Source: Paraflavitalea sp. CAU 1676
GTDB lineage: Bacteria; Bacteroidota; Bacteroidia; Chitinophagales; Chitinophagaceae
Length of the DNA: 64,000 nucleotides
Assembly: GCF_029223285.1 (NCBI RefSeq)
Contig: NZ_JARHUJ010000007.1
Coordinates: 1 to 64,000 of the forward strand
Direction of reading: 5' to 3'
Part shown: piece by piece, positions 45,260 to 54,754 of the stretch
How positions within the stretch are numbered: position 1 is the stretch's first letter
Layout: the number at the start of each line of letters is the position of its first letter
Translations under genes and position numbers: made by a program
Notes under the pieces: generated by a model
What the model was told of the DNA's origin: nothing
Database searches by the model: none
Seen by the model: the letters and a program-made list of their open reading frames with translations, nothing else

Positions 45260-48241
45260 TTATCTGAAGGGCAATGCATCCCATACAGCAGCATTGACCT
45301 TCACAACCGCTTTTGATGCATCATCATAAGCCTGCATACCCTTGTCAGATACCGGATGATTGGCAGCCATCATCCGCTTCGCTTCCATCAAGGCATTACT
45401 CAATAGATACTCATAGTAACTATTGGCGTCATACTGTTGAGGGCCATAAATCGCTGCACCCTGCTCCACCAGCCTTTTCCGCCTTTCATTCTCCTGTGCC
45501 AAAACGGCCAGGAACTGGCTATAATCATACCCCTTCAACAAACCTGCTTGTTGAAGTAACCTGATTTTCCCTTTTTCCTCCTTCAACTGTTCCACCGTTC
45601 TGTTTTTGATCCATTGAAGGGGCGTCGTACCGTCATAAACACGATCCCAGAAATGGCTATCCGTAAAAGAAGCATGGTAACGTTGCAGAAAAAAATCAAA
45701 GCACGCACTTCTCAAGCCATCCATGCGCCATATAAATTCCCTTTTCGACACTTTCATATCACCGATTTCAACAACCGTAACGGAATCATCATACGAGGAA
45801 ACGGCGAATTGTTCATCCAATAAAACGATAGTGGGTGGCACCATAACTCCCGCACCGTTGTATGCCCCAATATTGGGGGCCTTAGTCCCCAAAACCGGGT
45901 TATCCCAATAATCCCTTCCTCCATTGCTTGGAATCAACTTGCCTGCGCCGATAGCAGGCGAACCGGATGTCAATTGATACCCATCCGCGTTGCCAAAGGA
46001 AATCATCCCGTTAACCAGTTTGCCGGTACCCCCGCCTCCAGGTGAAACGAGTTGCGGATCGCTGGTAAGATTATTGTGGCCGGCAGGCATACCCGAAGCA
46101 TCACCAAACACGAGGTTATGATCAAAAACAGGGGTCGCAATATTGTTCCAGCCGAGCCACTTGCCGGCACTTGTCAGGTAAAATATATTATTATGAAAAT
46201 AAGCACTTACGGGAAGTCCGTTCCAGGAGGAAACCGATACCGGAATGGTCTTTGAACCCGCGGGCAGGTACACGGTATTGTTATAGATCTGTACATTGGA
46301 AACTGGACCGTGCAGGGCAAAGAGCAGATGCTGGTCATTTTGACTGATATTATACCGTATGATCGCATTCGTATTGCCCCCCTTCACCTCGTTGCAGATC
46401 AGCATAAATCCGCCCTCGTTATCATGGCTGTAGTTATATTGAAAAATGGTACCGTCCTGTCCATAGTCCACATCGAACCCCTGACCGTCATTCGTCGACC
46501 TCACATTATAGGCTTCATTAAACTGAAACACATTGTGGTCCCCGTTCCAGCACCAAATACCAGCATTGGGAGTGCCTGAATTGACATTGGCGCCATTCAC
46601 CAGGTTGTATTCAATCAGGCCGTGAACGGTATTGATGGGCACAATGCCATCCCCACCCGCATTTTCCACATAATTGCTCCTGATCTCTACATGGGTATGG
46701 GCAACATAACCCGATCCATCAGTACATCCCACAGACGGCCGGCACCACCACTCGGAAGCGGTACCGATGCCAGTCCTGTTCACAGTCTTTACAATATTAT
46801 TTTCGATCTTCACAGAATCAAACCACGACAGCACCGGCTGGCTTCCTTTACGGGCAACCACCATAATCCCCATGCTCCCGTTTTCATCTTTTGTATTATC
46901 GCCCAAAACATCATGAACGAAATTATTACGGATATAAATATGGGTCAACTTTCCTCGATCCCTGTTCTCCACCTCGATACCTCTTTTCTTCTGGCCCGCC
47001 CTGGCCGTATTGAGGATTTCCAGGTTGGTAATCTCCCAATACTGTTGGTTGGATAGATAAACGACGCGTAAGGCGCCGTTACCATTAAAAATGGGTCTTG
47101 TAGCAGTGCCGCCATAACGACTGATCACAATAGGACTCCCCGCTTTACCAGAACCCTTCGGACTCAAAGTGCCAACCCACACACCATCACACTTAAATAA
47201 GATAGAATCGCCGGCGTTGAAAGTTGTATTGTTTACCTTATACAAGGATTGCCACGCCAAAGCCGCACTTTTTCCGTCATTGGCATCCCTGCCACCAATA
47301 GCATCGATATAGTAGGTCGTATTACCCGGTGAACCAGCCGACAGGGTAAATAGATTAAAATCCCTTCCATAAGCAGATCCCGTACTTGCCTTGTATAAAA
47401 AAACAGTTACCTGGGTAACCGTGTCACCAGTAGTAAAACTTGTCTGATATTTTTTGTAGGCAGTATCGGTAACAATCACTTCACCGGCTTTGTAATTTTT
47501 AACACCCAGGATCACGGATTCACCGGGAGCGCCTGCCTTGATCCATCCTTCAAAAGTATAAGTAGTATGCGGATGAAGGTTGTAGATAACCTGCTCCAAA
47601 CTCGTTTCACCGCCCGATTGAACTACAGCATAACCATCCCCGCCAGCGGTCTCGCGCTTTACAGTAGTATTGCCCGAAGGCTGCCAGCTATACCACGGCA
47701 ACAAACTACCTGTTTCGAAAGCTGGGTTAATAAGAAGATTCGGGGATTGGACCACCAAATTGAAATCATCACCATAAGCAGCACCCGTAGTTGGTTTGTA
47801 CAAAAAGACGGTAGCTTGGGTATTGGTGGCGCCGGTCGTAAAACTGACCTGGTATTTTGAATAAGTAGTGGCAGTAGCGCTAACAGTCACCGCCGTATTA
47901 CCGTAGTTCTTGACGCCCAGCATGGCAGACTGACCGGGGGCAACTACCTTTATCCAACCTTCAAAAATATAAGTAGTATTGGGCTCCAGGTTAGCAATCA
48001 ACTGTTCTATACTTGTTTCACCACCCGATTCATAGACAGCATAATTACCACTATGCGCGTTGCCACTGATGATTGTTGAAGTACCGGAAGGATTCCAGGC
48101 GTACCAGGGAGAAGTGCCGGAAAGATGCCAGGCAAACCACGCATGCAAGCTGTCTGTCTCAAAACCGGCATTGTTGATAGATTGGGTTTTCCCGGTAGAA
48201 AAGAAAAAAAGGCATACCAGCAAGCATTTAATTTCCCTCAT
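45260..48241 (-). CDS. Secreted parallel beta-helix protein with two CBM-like modules and a SurA-like tail
   Basis: 993 residues. Signal peptide (1-19), two tandem CBM4/9-like jelly-roll modules (about 22-165 and 170-300, both with ESGGETS/QSGGETS...EQ, TTYxFEGWIK and AMLGVKNY/VILGVKNY), a linker, then a right-handed beta-helix (about 310-800, ITNLEILNT, IYIRNNFVHDV, VEIRSNYVENAGGDGI, IYNNTVYLP) as in polysaccharide lyases or GH-type enzymes. The last 170 residues are helical and read VTVVEIGDMKVSKREFIWRM..., similar to the N-terminal domain of SurA/PpiC-type chaperones but without a PPIase domain. The first module has an internal duplication (SGTSPWYAWNPSGTS). No type IX secretion tail is seen. 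Substrate unknown. Confidence 0.85.
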   Translation of the reverse strand: MREIKCLLVCLFFFSTGKTQSINNAGFETDSLHAWFAWHLSGTSPWYAWNPSGTSTIISGNAHSGNYAVYESGGETSIEQLIANLEPNTTYIFEGWIKVVAPGQSAMLGVKNYGNTAVTVSATATTYSKYQVSFTTGATNTQATVFLYKPTTGAAYGDDFNLVVQSPNLLINPAFETGSLLPWYSWQPSGNTTVKRETAGGDGYAVVQSGGETSLEQVIYNLHPHTTYTFEGWIKAGAPGESVILGVKNYKAGEVIVTDTAYKKYQTSFTTGDTVTQVTVFLYKASTGSAYGRDFNLFTLSAGSPGNTTYYIDAIGGRDANDGKSAALAWQSLYKVNNTTFNAGDSILFKCDGVWVGTLSPKGSGKAGSPIVISRYGGTATRPIFNGNGALRVVYLSNQQYWEITNLEILNTARAGQKKRGIEVENRDRGKLTHIYIRNNFVHDVLGDNTKDENGSMGIMVVARKGSQPVLSWFDSVKIENNIVKTVNRTGIGTASEWWCRPSVGCTDGSGYVAHTHVEIRSNYVENAGGDGIVPINTVHGLIEYNLVNGANVNSGTPNAGIWCWNGDHNVFQFNEAYNVRSTNDGQGFDVDYGQDGTIFQYNYSHDNEGGFMLICNEVKGGNTNAIIRYNISQNDQHLLFALHGPVSNVQIYNNTVYLPAGSKTIPVSVSSWNGLPVSAYFHNNIFYLTSAGKWLGWNNIATPVFDHNLVFGDASGMPAGHNNLTSDPQLVSPGGGGTGKLVNGMISFGNADGYQLTSGSPAIGAGKLIPSNGGRDYWDNPVLGTKAPNIGAYNGAGVMVPPTIVLLDEQFAVSSYDDSVTVVEIGDMKVSKREFIWRMDGLRSACFDFFLQRYHASFTDSHFWDRVYDGTTPLQWIKNRTVEQLKEEKGKIRLLQQAGLLKGYDYSQFLAVLAQENERRKRLVEQGAAIYGPQQYDANSYYEYLLSNALMEAKRMMAANHPVSDKGMQAYDDASKAVVKVNAAVWDALPFR

Positions 48242-48545
48242 ACAAATGAATCTGAAAAGGATGAGTAAATATTATTGTGGTTAACTGGCCTTAGAGGAAG
48301 AGGAATTTAGGGGAGATACCCCTAATGTATACTTTATCATCGAAAACACAGTGCTCATTCGAGCCCAGCCGCACCCTGGCCAGGCAGCGGATACATCCAT
48401 GCAAAACCACCGCAGCCGCAGTTCCAGGACGATGAGAATGAATTTATGTGTCAATAACTACCCATTTTGAGTCACTGGATTAGGTGAAAGGCATGGCCGG
48501 GAATTACCTGTATTTACAGATTGAAAACCCCTTAAGAGATCAGTT
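48242..48545. other. Divergent intergenic region with a dyad
   Basis: 304 bases between the beta-helix gene (minus) and the HlyIII gene (plus). TTAGGGG (48307-48313) and CCCCTAA (48319-48325) form a perfect 7-bp inverted repeat with spacer AGATA, a candidate operator. Nothing else is supported. Confidence 0.5.
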
Positions 48546-49172
48546 ATGGAAACTTACACGCGGAAACAAGAGGTTGTCAATGCCCTCATACACGGTATTG
48601 GTATGCTGTTTGGTGTGAGCGGGCTACCGGTCCTGGTGGCCATCGGAACGGTAAACGGCAATACCCCGGGCATTATCGGTTCAGGAATTTACGGTTTTTG
48701 CTTTCTGATGCTTTTTACATCCTCCACCATCTACCACATTACGCTCGAACCGGCCACCAGGCGGCTTTTTAAAACACTTGACCACATCAGCATTTATTTC
48801 CTCATTGCCGGCACCTATACCCCCCTATTGCTGATCTTTCTGAACAATCAATTTGGGGTAACCCTGCTGGTTGTTTTATGGAGTTTAACACTACTGGGCA
48901 TATTCTTCAAAATCCGTTATACGGGCCGTTTTGAGATCGTGTCTACCATCGTTTACCTGCTGATGGGCTGGATCATGCTGGCAGGCGGACGCAGGTTTTT
49001 TACCGCGATGCCTGCCGATGTGATCGTAATGATCTGTATTGGCGGAGGTCTCTTTAGCGTCGGAGTAATATTTTACCTGTGGGACAAATATCTGTACACC
49101 CATGCCGTGTGGCATGGATTTGTACTGGCAGGTGCCATTTGCCATTATGTAGCCGTATTGCTTTCGCTTTGA
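48546..49172 (+). CDS. HlyIII/PAQR-family membrane protein
   Basis: 208 residues with seven membrane helices. The PAQR motifs are present: SSTIYH (His64), LDHISIYFLIAGTYTP (Asp79-His80) and HAVWHGFVLAGAICHY near the C-terminus; these form the metal site of the family. Annotated 'hemolysin III' by homology, but the real role in bacteria is unclear (lipid hydrolase or membrane homeostasis is suggested). Ends 36 bases before the next gene on the same strand. Confidence 0.92.
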   Translation: METYTRKQEVVNALIHGIGMLFGVSGLPVLVAIGTVNGNTPGIIGSGIYGFCFLMLFTSSTIYHITLEPATRRLFKTLDHISIYFLIAGTYTPLLLIFLNNQFGVTLLVVLWSLTLLGIFFKIRYTGRFEIVSTIVYLLMGWIMLAGGRRFFTAMPADVIVMICIGGGLFSVGVIFYLWDKYLYTHAVWHGFVLAGAICHYVAVLLSL

Positions 49173-49208
49173 TGGCTACATTAACGACAGCTTAAATACT
49201 TGAACGAC

Positions 49209-49769
49209 TTGAAGCTATTCATTAAAAATATGGTATGTATTCGCTGCAAAATAGTAGTGAAAGATGAGTTGACGAAACTCGGGCTGCATTGCATCGTGGT
49301 AGACCTGGGCGAAGTGGAAATCGCCGAGACAATTACGGCCGAACAGCGCGACCAGGTGCAGATCGCCTTGTTACGCTCGGGGCTGGAGCTCATGGACGAT
49401 AAAAGGAGTATGCTTATTCAGCGCATAAAGCAGGTCATCATCGAACTCGTGCACTATTCCGAAGAACCATTGCGTGTCAAGTTCTCCGAATACCTAAGCC
49501 AGAAGCTTAACTACGATTATACCTACCTGGCCAATATTTTTTCGGAGGTACAGGGCATCACCATCGAAAAATTCATCATCTCCCACAAAATTGAACGGGT
49601 AAAGGAGTTACTGGTCTACGATCAGCTGACCCTGTCCGAAATAGCATTCCTGATGCACTACAGCAGTGTATCCCACCTATCGGCTCAATTTAAAAAGGTC
49701 ACCGGCCTTACCCCCTCCCACTTCAAGCAGATCAAATCCCAAAGGCGCAGTATGTTGGATGACCTGTAG
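49209..49769 (+). CDS. AraC-family regulator with HMA-like N-terminal domain
   Basis: 187 residues from a TTG at 49209 (reading MKLFIKNMVCIRCK); no ATG gives a full first domain (the nearest is 49230), so a TTG start is likely. The N-terminal 65 residues resemble the ferredoxin-like heavy-metal-associated fold with a CxxC loop (MVCIRCK). The C-terminal 100 residues are an AraC-type DNA-binding domain (LSQKLNYDYTYLANIFSEVQG; LTLSEIAFLMHYSSVSHLSAQFKKVTGLTPSHFK). This layout is common in Bacteroidota; a metal or thiol signal is plausible but untested. The desaturase gene 120 bases downstream is a possible target. Confidence 0.85.
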   Translation: MKLFIKNMVCIRCKIVVKDELTKLGLHCIVVDLGEVEIAETITAEQRDQVQIALLRSGLELMDDKRSMLIQRIKQVIIELVHYSEEPLRVKFSEYLSQKLNYDYTYLANIFSEVQGITIEKFIISHKIERVKELLVYDQLTLSEIAFLMHYSSVSHLSAQFKKVTGLTPSHFKQIKSQRRSMLDDL

Positions 49770-49888
49770 GGAACCGACGGAAAAGTGTGAATCATGTGAT
49801 TTAATCCCGGAATCATATAACCCTCATTTGGATTAATTGTACCATCTTTAGGGAGTATCATATTGCTTATTCAACACCTTCAAAGCGC

Positions 49889-50965
49889 ATGTCCAGGGTA
49901 ACCTTCAACAATAGCAGCCGGTTATTTTACCAGGCCGTTAAAAAGTCAGTGGATGACTATTTCGAGAACAATCGCCTCCAAAAGACCGGCAATTGGAATC
50001 TTTATGTGAAAGCAGTCATCCTGATACCGGTTGCGCTGGCCCTGTATGGCTTCCTGGTATGGGGGAGCTATCATTGGCTCACCGGCGTGCTGCTGGCGGC
50101 TTTGTTGGGACTGTCATTGGTATGCATTGCATTCAATATAATGCACGACGCCTGCCATGGCAGCTATTCCCGCAAAAAATGGGTGAATGAGCTCATGGGC
50201 CTTAGCATGAATGCCCTGGGCAGCAATGCTTTTATATGGAAGATCAAGCACAATATCATCCACCACACCTATACCAACATCGATGGCATTGATGATGACC
50301 TGGCCAACAGTTCCCTGTTAAGAATGTGCAACACCCAGCAATGGAGGCCCATGCACCGGTTCCAGTTCATTTACATGTATCTGCTGTACGCCATCAGCAC
50401 CCTCGCCTGGATGTGGGGCACCGATTTTGCTAAATACTTCTCCAGGAAGATCCACAATACACCGATCAGGAAAATTAACCTCCACCAGCATATCGTCTTC
50501 TGGACCAGCAAGCTGTTGTATATGTTCGTGTATGTTGCGGTGCCTGTTTATTTTGTAGGGTGGCAGCCATGGTTAATAGGCTTCCTCGTAATTCATGCAG
50601 TAATGGGCCTTGCTTTATCCATCGTATTTCAACTGGCGCATGTGGTAGAGAAAACTACCTTTGAGGCCATTGCAGATAAACCCAAAGTAATAGCGTCTGA
50701 ATGGGCTGTACACGAAGTGAGCACCACGGCCAACTTTGCTCCTGAAAACAAGCTGATCAGCTGGCTGGTGGGTGGCTTGAACTTCCAGATAGAACACCAC
50801 CTATTCCCGCAGATCAGTCATGTACATTATCCGGCATTGAGTAAAATAGTCCGGCAGCAATGCGAACTGTTTGACCTTCCTTATAACTACTATCCCACCA
50901 TGCACCAGGCCATATACTCTCATATACGCCTCATGAAGCAACTGGGGCGTCCTGACGCTTCCTGA
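49889..50965 (+). CDS. Membrane fatty-acid desaturase
   Basis: 358 residues with four membrane helices and three His boxes: HDACH (His86, His90), HNIIHH (His121, 125, 126) and QIEHH (His303, 304), the last with the Gln typical of front-end and linoleoyl-CoA-type desaturases. It binds two iron atoms and puts a double bond into acyl chains. No cytochrome b5 domain is fused, so it uses an external electron donor. It lies downstream of the AraC-type gene on the same strand. Confidence 0.93.
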   Translation: MSRVTFNNSSRLFYQAVKKSVDDYFENNRLQKTGNWNLYVKAVILIPVALALYGFLVWGSYHWLTGVLLAALLGLSLVCIAFNIMHDACHGSYSRKKWVNELMGLSMNALGSNAFIWKIKHNIIHHTYTNIDGIDDDLANSSLLRMCNTQQWRPMHRFQFIYMYLLYAISTLAWMWGTDFAKYFSRKIHNTPIRKINLHQHIVFWTSKLLYMFVYVAVPVYFVGWQPWLIGFLVIHAVMGLALSIVFQLAHVVEKTTFEAIADKPKVIASEWAVHEVSTTANFAPENKLISWLVGGLNFQIEHHLFPQISHVHYPALSKIVRQQCELFDLPYNYYPTMHQAIYSHIRLMKQLGRPDAS

Positions 50966-50977
50966 TGAAATCTTCCG

Positions 50978-51397
50978 TTATTGCTTAAGAGCCTTTTCTT
51001 TTGGCTGTTGAAACGCCAGTTCTTCGCCCTGAATGCTGAAGAACAGGTTTTGCAATTGGTGCAAATGGGTCATATGCTGAACAATCGGCTGACGGGAAAA
51101 ATCCAGCGGGAAATAATCGTTGTCCAACTCGATAGAATAGGTCCTCTCGGGCCGGGGATGTTGCCATACCTTAAAATGGGGATGAAAAGTGAACCCCATG
51201 CCTGTCAGCAACTGGTTTGTTATCCGCACGCTTTCCAGCCGATCGGAGGACGCACTTTCAAATTTAACTTCGCCATCTATTTCATACCCGACCAGGTGCT
51301 CCTCAGTACGCCCATTATTATTCAGGCTGCATACCGTACAGAGTTTCTTGTCGACCAGCACATAATTGCCGATCCGGAATTGTTCTATATTGATCAT
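50978..51397 (-). CDS. Hypothetical protein of a family common on Bacteroidota mobile elements
   Basis: 139 residues. The start (FRIGNYVLVDKKLCTVCSLNN) and the end (HLHQLQNLFFSIQGEELAF) match a small family of unknown function that is often seen in phage- or element-like regions of this phylum, where proteins read RIGNYV...LHELQNLYFALTGEEL. Soluble, no signal peptide. Here no other element gene is nearby. It is convergent with the desaturase gene (12-base gap). Confidence 0.7.
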   Translation of the reverse strand: MINIEQFRIGNYVLVDKKLCTVCSLNNNGRTEEHLVGYEIDGEVKFESASSDRLESVRITNQLLTGMGFTFHPHFKVWQHPRPERTYSIELDNDYFPLDFSRQPIVQHMTHLHQLQNLFFSIQGEELAFQQPKEKALKQ

Positions 51398-51515
51398 AAT
51401 ATGCGTTTTACTGTTTATTTAAAACAACAACTGCCCAGCGTTCGCGTGAGCAGTTGCTCGTTCATCATGGCAGATATTGAAGTAATTGCTGAGGGAGACC
51501 GCGAAACGTCGCCCT

Positions 51516-51881
51516 TTATTCGTAGCCGCTTTTAATGGTTGTTAAGATCATCTTAAATCGTCCATTGGGATTGATATAGTGAGAAGCATGTGCAGGGATA
51601 ATGATCCCCTGGCCCGTCTGCAATTGGCTGGTGTGTTCACCGATCACAACCTCTGCCTGCCCTTCAACGATCTGAACAAAGGTTTCGAAAGGGCTCGTTT
51701 TTTCTACCAGCCCCTCGCCATAATCAAATGACATCATACTCACGTTGCCGGTCGACTTTTTAATAATAGTTTTTATAACCACCGAATTAGGTACGTATTC
51801 GAGGATCTCAACAATGATATGAACTTTGGATCTCTCCAGTTCCTCATTGGCCGGCAACCTGTTATTCAGTGAGCTATCCAT
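51516..51881 (-). CDS. Cupin-domain protein
   Basis: 121 residues. A single cupin barrel: SPFETFVQIVEGQAEVVIGE, LQTGQGIIIPAHASHYINP. Of the usual metal ligands (two His, one Glu, one His) only the last His of HASHY is clear; motif 1 lacks the HxH pair, so metal binding is doubtful. Cytoplasmic. Substrate not known. Confidence 0.85.
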   Translation of the reverse strand: MDSSLNNRLPANEELERSKVHIIVEILEYVPNSVVIKTIIKKSTGNVSMMSFDYGEGLVEKTSPFETFVQIVEGQAEVVIGEHTSQLQTGQGIIIPAHASHYINPNGRFKMILTTIKSGYE

Positions 51882-52091
51882 ATTATTTATGTTATTACTG
51901 CTTTTTAATGGTGGAAGTAAAGAAAGAAGAAAGGGGCCAGGATAGAGATCCAGCCCGTTTTTTTAATCCAATATCCTATGAAAACGAATTTAAAGGTAGG
52001 AGCTTCTGTACTGGTACTTGTTATTGAATCCCATATTCGTTTTGTATAATTCACACATCCCCGCGGACACAGCGCCGCTTCACCTGCCGCA

Positions 52092-52484
52092 TTACCGGTT
52101 ATCGCTCTTCGATAGGGAAGGCTGATCTGTTCTGCCCTTGTATCCCGCGAATTTTGCCCTGTACATTTTAGCATTACGGTATGGCTTTGGATCATTGATT
52201 ACCACTTTATAGCCGCTGAAACGGTCATAATGCTGAAACTGCTTAGGAAAGTCAGTGGTAAAGATCCACCGCCCGCGATGCCTGTAAATGTAGGTTCGTT
52301 TGGGAACGTAGTAGAAGGCGTCTATATCGGGCATGTAATAATAGTTTGCGTGATCATATCCTGCCGGCCCCCAAACAGGTTGATCGCCGGTGTTGCCAGG
52401 CAGGCTTAACCGGATCTGCGCGGTGATACGATCACCCATAAAACAACTTATCATTATGGATGCCAGAACAACTAGCTTTTTCAT
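52092..52484 (-). CDS. Small exported protein of a Bacteroidota family
   Basis: 130 residues with a signal peptide (1-22). The core GPAGYDHANYYYMPDIDAFYYVPKRTYIYRHRGRWIF and the ending GYKVVINDPKPYRN match a widely spread exported family of this phylum with repeated Tyr-rich strands; function unknown. It is separated by about 200 bases from the cupin gene, and lies downstream of the antiporter gene's minus-strand neighbour. Confidence 0.75.
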   Translation of the reverse strand: MKKLVVLASIMISCFMGDRITAQIRLSLPGNTGDQPVWGPAGYDHANYYYMPDIDAFYYVPKRTYIYRHRGRWIFTTDFPKQFQHYDRFSGYKVVINDPKPYRNAKMYRAKFAGYKGRTDQPSLSKSDNR

Positions 52485-52629
52485 GATTCATATAGTTTGA
52501 GAAGCAGCGTTCCTGGATAGCTAAAGGTAATCTTATTAGCGCTGGCTATCATTATACAACTCTCCGTTATAATTGCATAATTCACACATCTGCAGACTGA
52601 ATGGAGGGTCAACAAGAAAAGGATCGGCG

Positions 52630-54258
52630 CTACCTGGGTAATGACTGCTCAAACTGAAGTTCATCAATATCCATTTCTCTTTCTACTTGTTTTACGGCTT
52701 CCTCACTGAATTTTCCTTCCTTATGGAGTTGCAATAACAGGTCACGTTGAAATAAGCCGATATTTATCCGTGCATCCTGCATTTTCGTGATAGATCTTAC
52801 CGGCAACCGCTCTTCACGCACTTCGTTCCGGGTATGAAGAATGATTTCTTCCCGAAGGTTTTCCATCAATTGTTCATACCTGTTTTTCAAAGGAAGAATG
52901 ATGGCGGCTTCAGACTGGGGAGTCATCACCCGCTCAATGTATTCAAGCGTATGAAGCACCACAAGCAGCTGAAGCTCTCTTACCTCCTTCTCTTCGTTGC
53001 TGGAAGGCTTGATGCCTAATAGGCGTATCAGGAGCGGCAGGGAAAAACCCTGCACCACCAGGGTCATAAATATCACCACAAAACATACGAACAGGATGAG
53101 GTGTCGTTGCGGAAAAGCTTGTCCGCTGGGCAGACTTAGCGGCAGAGCCAGCGCAGCAGCCATGGAAATAACGCCCCGCGTACCGGTCCAGGAAACAATA
53201 AGGACGTTTTTCCAGCTATCTCCAATCGCTTCGTTTGCATGGGCTGCGGGATTCCGCTTTTTTAACCTGGTTGACAATTTTAAAGAATAAGCGCCAGCAA
53301 AAACCCATACAACCCGCACCAGGATGGTCGCCAGGCTAATGATCAGTCCATAGCCAATGAGCGAAAAAATACTGTATTCGCTCAATTGCCCCAAAATGAC
53401 CGGCAATTGAAGACCTATCAATATGAACAGAAATCCATTCATCAAAAACGTGATCGTGTCCCAGACAGCTCTTGTTCGCATTCTGGTTTGATAAGAGAAT
53501 ATCTCCTGCGCTCTCCACGACACCATCAGGCCGGTACATACCACTGCCAGAATGCCCGATGTATGCAGCTCTTCAGCCAGCAAATAGGAAATAAAGGGGG
53601 ATAATAAGGTAAGGCTTGTTTCTACCAACGAATGGTTGGTGATTTTTTTATGCAGAAATATCAGCAGGTACCCAACGGCCAACCCCACTAAAACGCCACC
53701 ACCAGCAACCACGAGGAATTGCAGCCCAGCCTGCCATATTACAAAAACGCCGGTAATGCTGGCCGTCAGGGCGTAGCGGTAGGCAATTAAAGCTGCGGCG
53801 TCGTTGACCAGGCTTTCACCTTCGAGTATACTGATCAGTCGTTTGCTCAATCCCAGGCCCTTAATGATGCCTGCTGCGGCCGTGGCATCGGGAGGTGAAA
53901 CTATAGCGCCCAACAGGAAAGCCAGTGGCCAGGTAAATTGTGGAAGGCAATAATAGGCTGTAATGGCTACAACGATCGTGGTGCAAAACACAAGACTTAT
54001 ACCGAGGGCGCTGATCGGACGAATATTTTTCCTGAATTCGCGCCACGAAGTGCGCAAGGCAGCGTCATACAGCAAAGGGGGCAGAAAAACCAGGAAAATG
54101 ATGTCCGGATTGGGCGTAAGGGGCGGCAGCGGAATAAATCCGATCACCAATCCCGTTAAAACCAACAATACAGGGTAAGGCATCTTGAGTTTATCGATAA
54201 ATGCCGATAAACTGATCAAAACAGCCATAATAAATATGATAAGCTTAAAATTGTCCAT
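52630..54258 (-). CDS. Na+/H+ antiporter (CPA1/NhaP type)
   Basis: 542 residues with about 12 membrane helices and a C-terminal cytoplasmic region of about 130 residues. Functional motifs are SPPDATA (transmembrane ion-binding Asp), EGESLVNDA and SWTGTRGVISMA. CPA1 members exchange Na+ (or K+) for H+ and regulate pH and salt. The long tail may be regulatory. No partner gene is apparent; the tail-side small exported proteins are not known partners. Confidence 0.93.
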   Translation of the reverse strand: MDNFKLIIFIMAVLISLSAFIDKLKMPYPVLLVLTGLVIGFIPLPPLTPNPDIIFLVFLPPLLYDAALRTSWREFRKNIRPISALGISLVFCTTIVVAITAYYCLPQFTWPLAFLLGAIVSPPDATAAAGIIKGLGLSKRLISILEGESLVNDAAALIAYRYALTASITGVFVIWQAGLQFLVVAGGGVLVGLAVGYLLIFLHKKITNHSLVETSLTLLSPFISYLLAEELHTSGILAVVCTGLMVSWRAQEIFSYQTRMRTRAVWDTITFLMNGFLFILIGLQLPVILGQLSEYSIFSLIGYGLIISLATILVRVVWVFAGAYSLKLSTRLKKRNPAAHANEAIGDSWKNVLIVSWTGTRGVISMAAALALPLSLPSGQAFPQRHLILFVCFVVIFMTLVVQGFSLPLLIRLLGIKPSSNEEKEVRELQLLVVLHTLEYIERVMTPQSEAAIILPLKNRYEQLMENLREEIILHTRNEVREERLPVRSITKMQDARINIGLFQRDLLLQLHKEGKFSEEAVKQVEREMDIDELQFEQSLPR

Positions 54259-54426
54259 ATACGCCTCTCACCATTACTTACACTTGCAGGTAGCTGTAAA
54301 CTACGATTAATAGCGCATAGAGCCCGGAATGTGTGAATGTTACAACTTATTAAGATAGTTGTATAACAGCAGTGCAGATAAATGAACAGACCTTTGCACC
54401 AGGAATGAAAGTAAAAAAATAAATGT

Positions 54427-54729
54427 ATGAAAAAGGTTTTGGGCATCACCCTGTTATTAATCGTTGCGACATTTTGTTCGGTAAACGCACAAAGCAAAAC
54501 AAAGAAAGATACGACAGGCGGTAAGAACGCTGTTGAGAAAGCGGCGAATAAAACAGCAGAAGTGGCTGTTAAGGGAAAGGCAACCGTTGTAGACAAGGTG
54601 TATAAGGATAAGGTGGGACCTGATGGGCAAACCATTTACATCGACCGCCATTCCAAATATTATTGGGTCGATAAAAAGGGCCATAACGTATATGTAGAAA
54701 AAAGCCAACTTAGACCTAAACAAAGCTAA
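54427..54729 (+). CDS. Small exported protein with PBCV-type basic adaptor motif
   Basis: 100 residues. Signal peptide (1-21), a Lys-rich spacer, then GPDGQTIYIDRHSKYYWVDKKGHNVYV (a short motif like the PBCV-specific basic adaptor domain), ending in LRPKQS. Such proteins are common and exported in Bacteroidota, with an unknown role. The next gene, 25 bases downstream on the same strand, is another exported protein and is likely co-transcribed. Confidence 0.75.
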   Translation: MKKVLGITLLLIVATFCSVNAQSKTKKDTTGGKNAVEKAANKTAEVAVKGKATVVDKVYKDKVGPDGQTIYIDRHSKYYWVDKKGHNVYVEKSQLRPKQS

Positions 54730-54754
54730 TCGGACTATTAAACACCACTTTAAA

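Noticed and set aside
46052-47056. Several plus-strand ORFs opposite the beta-helix gene
   Set aside because: Antisense shadows of a strongly supported 993-residue gene.
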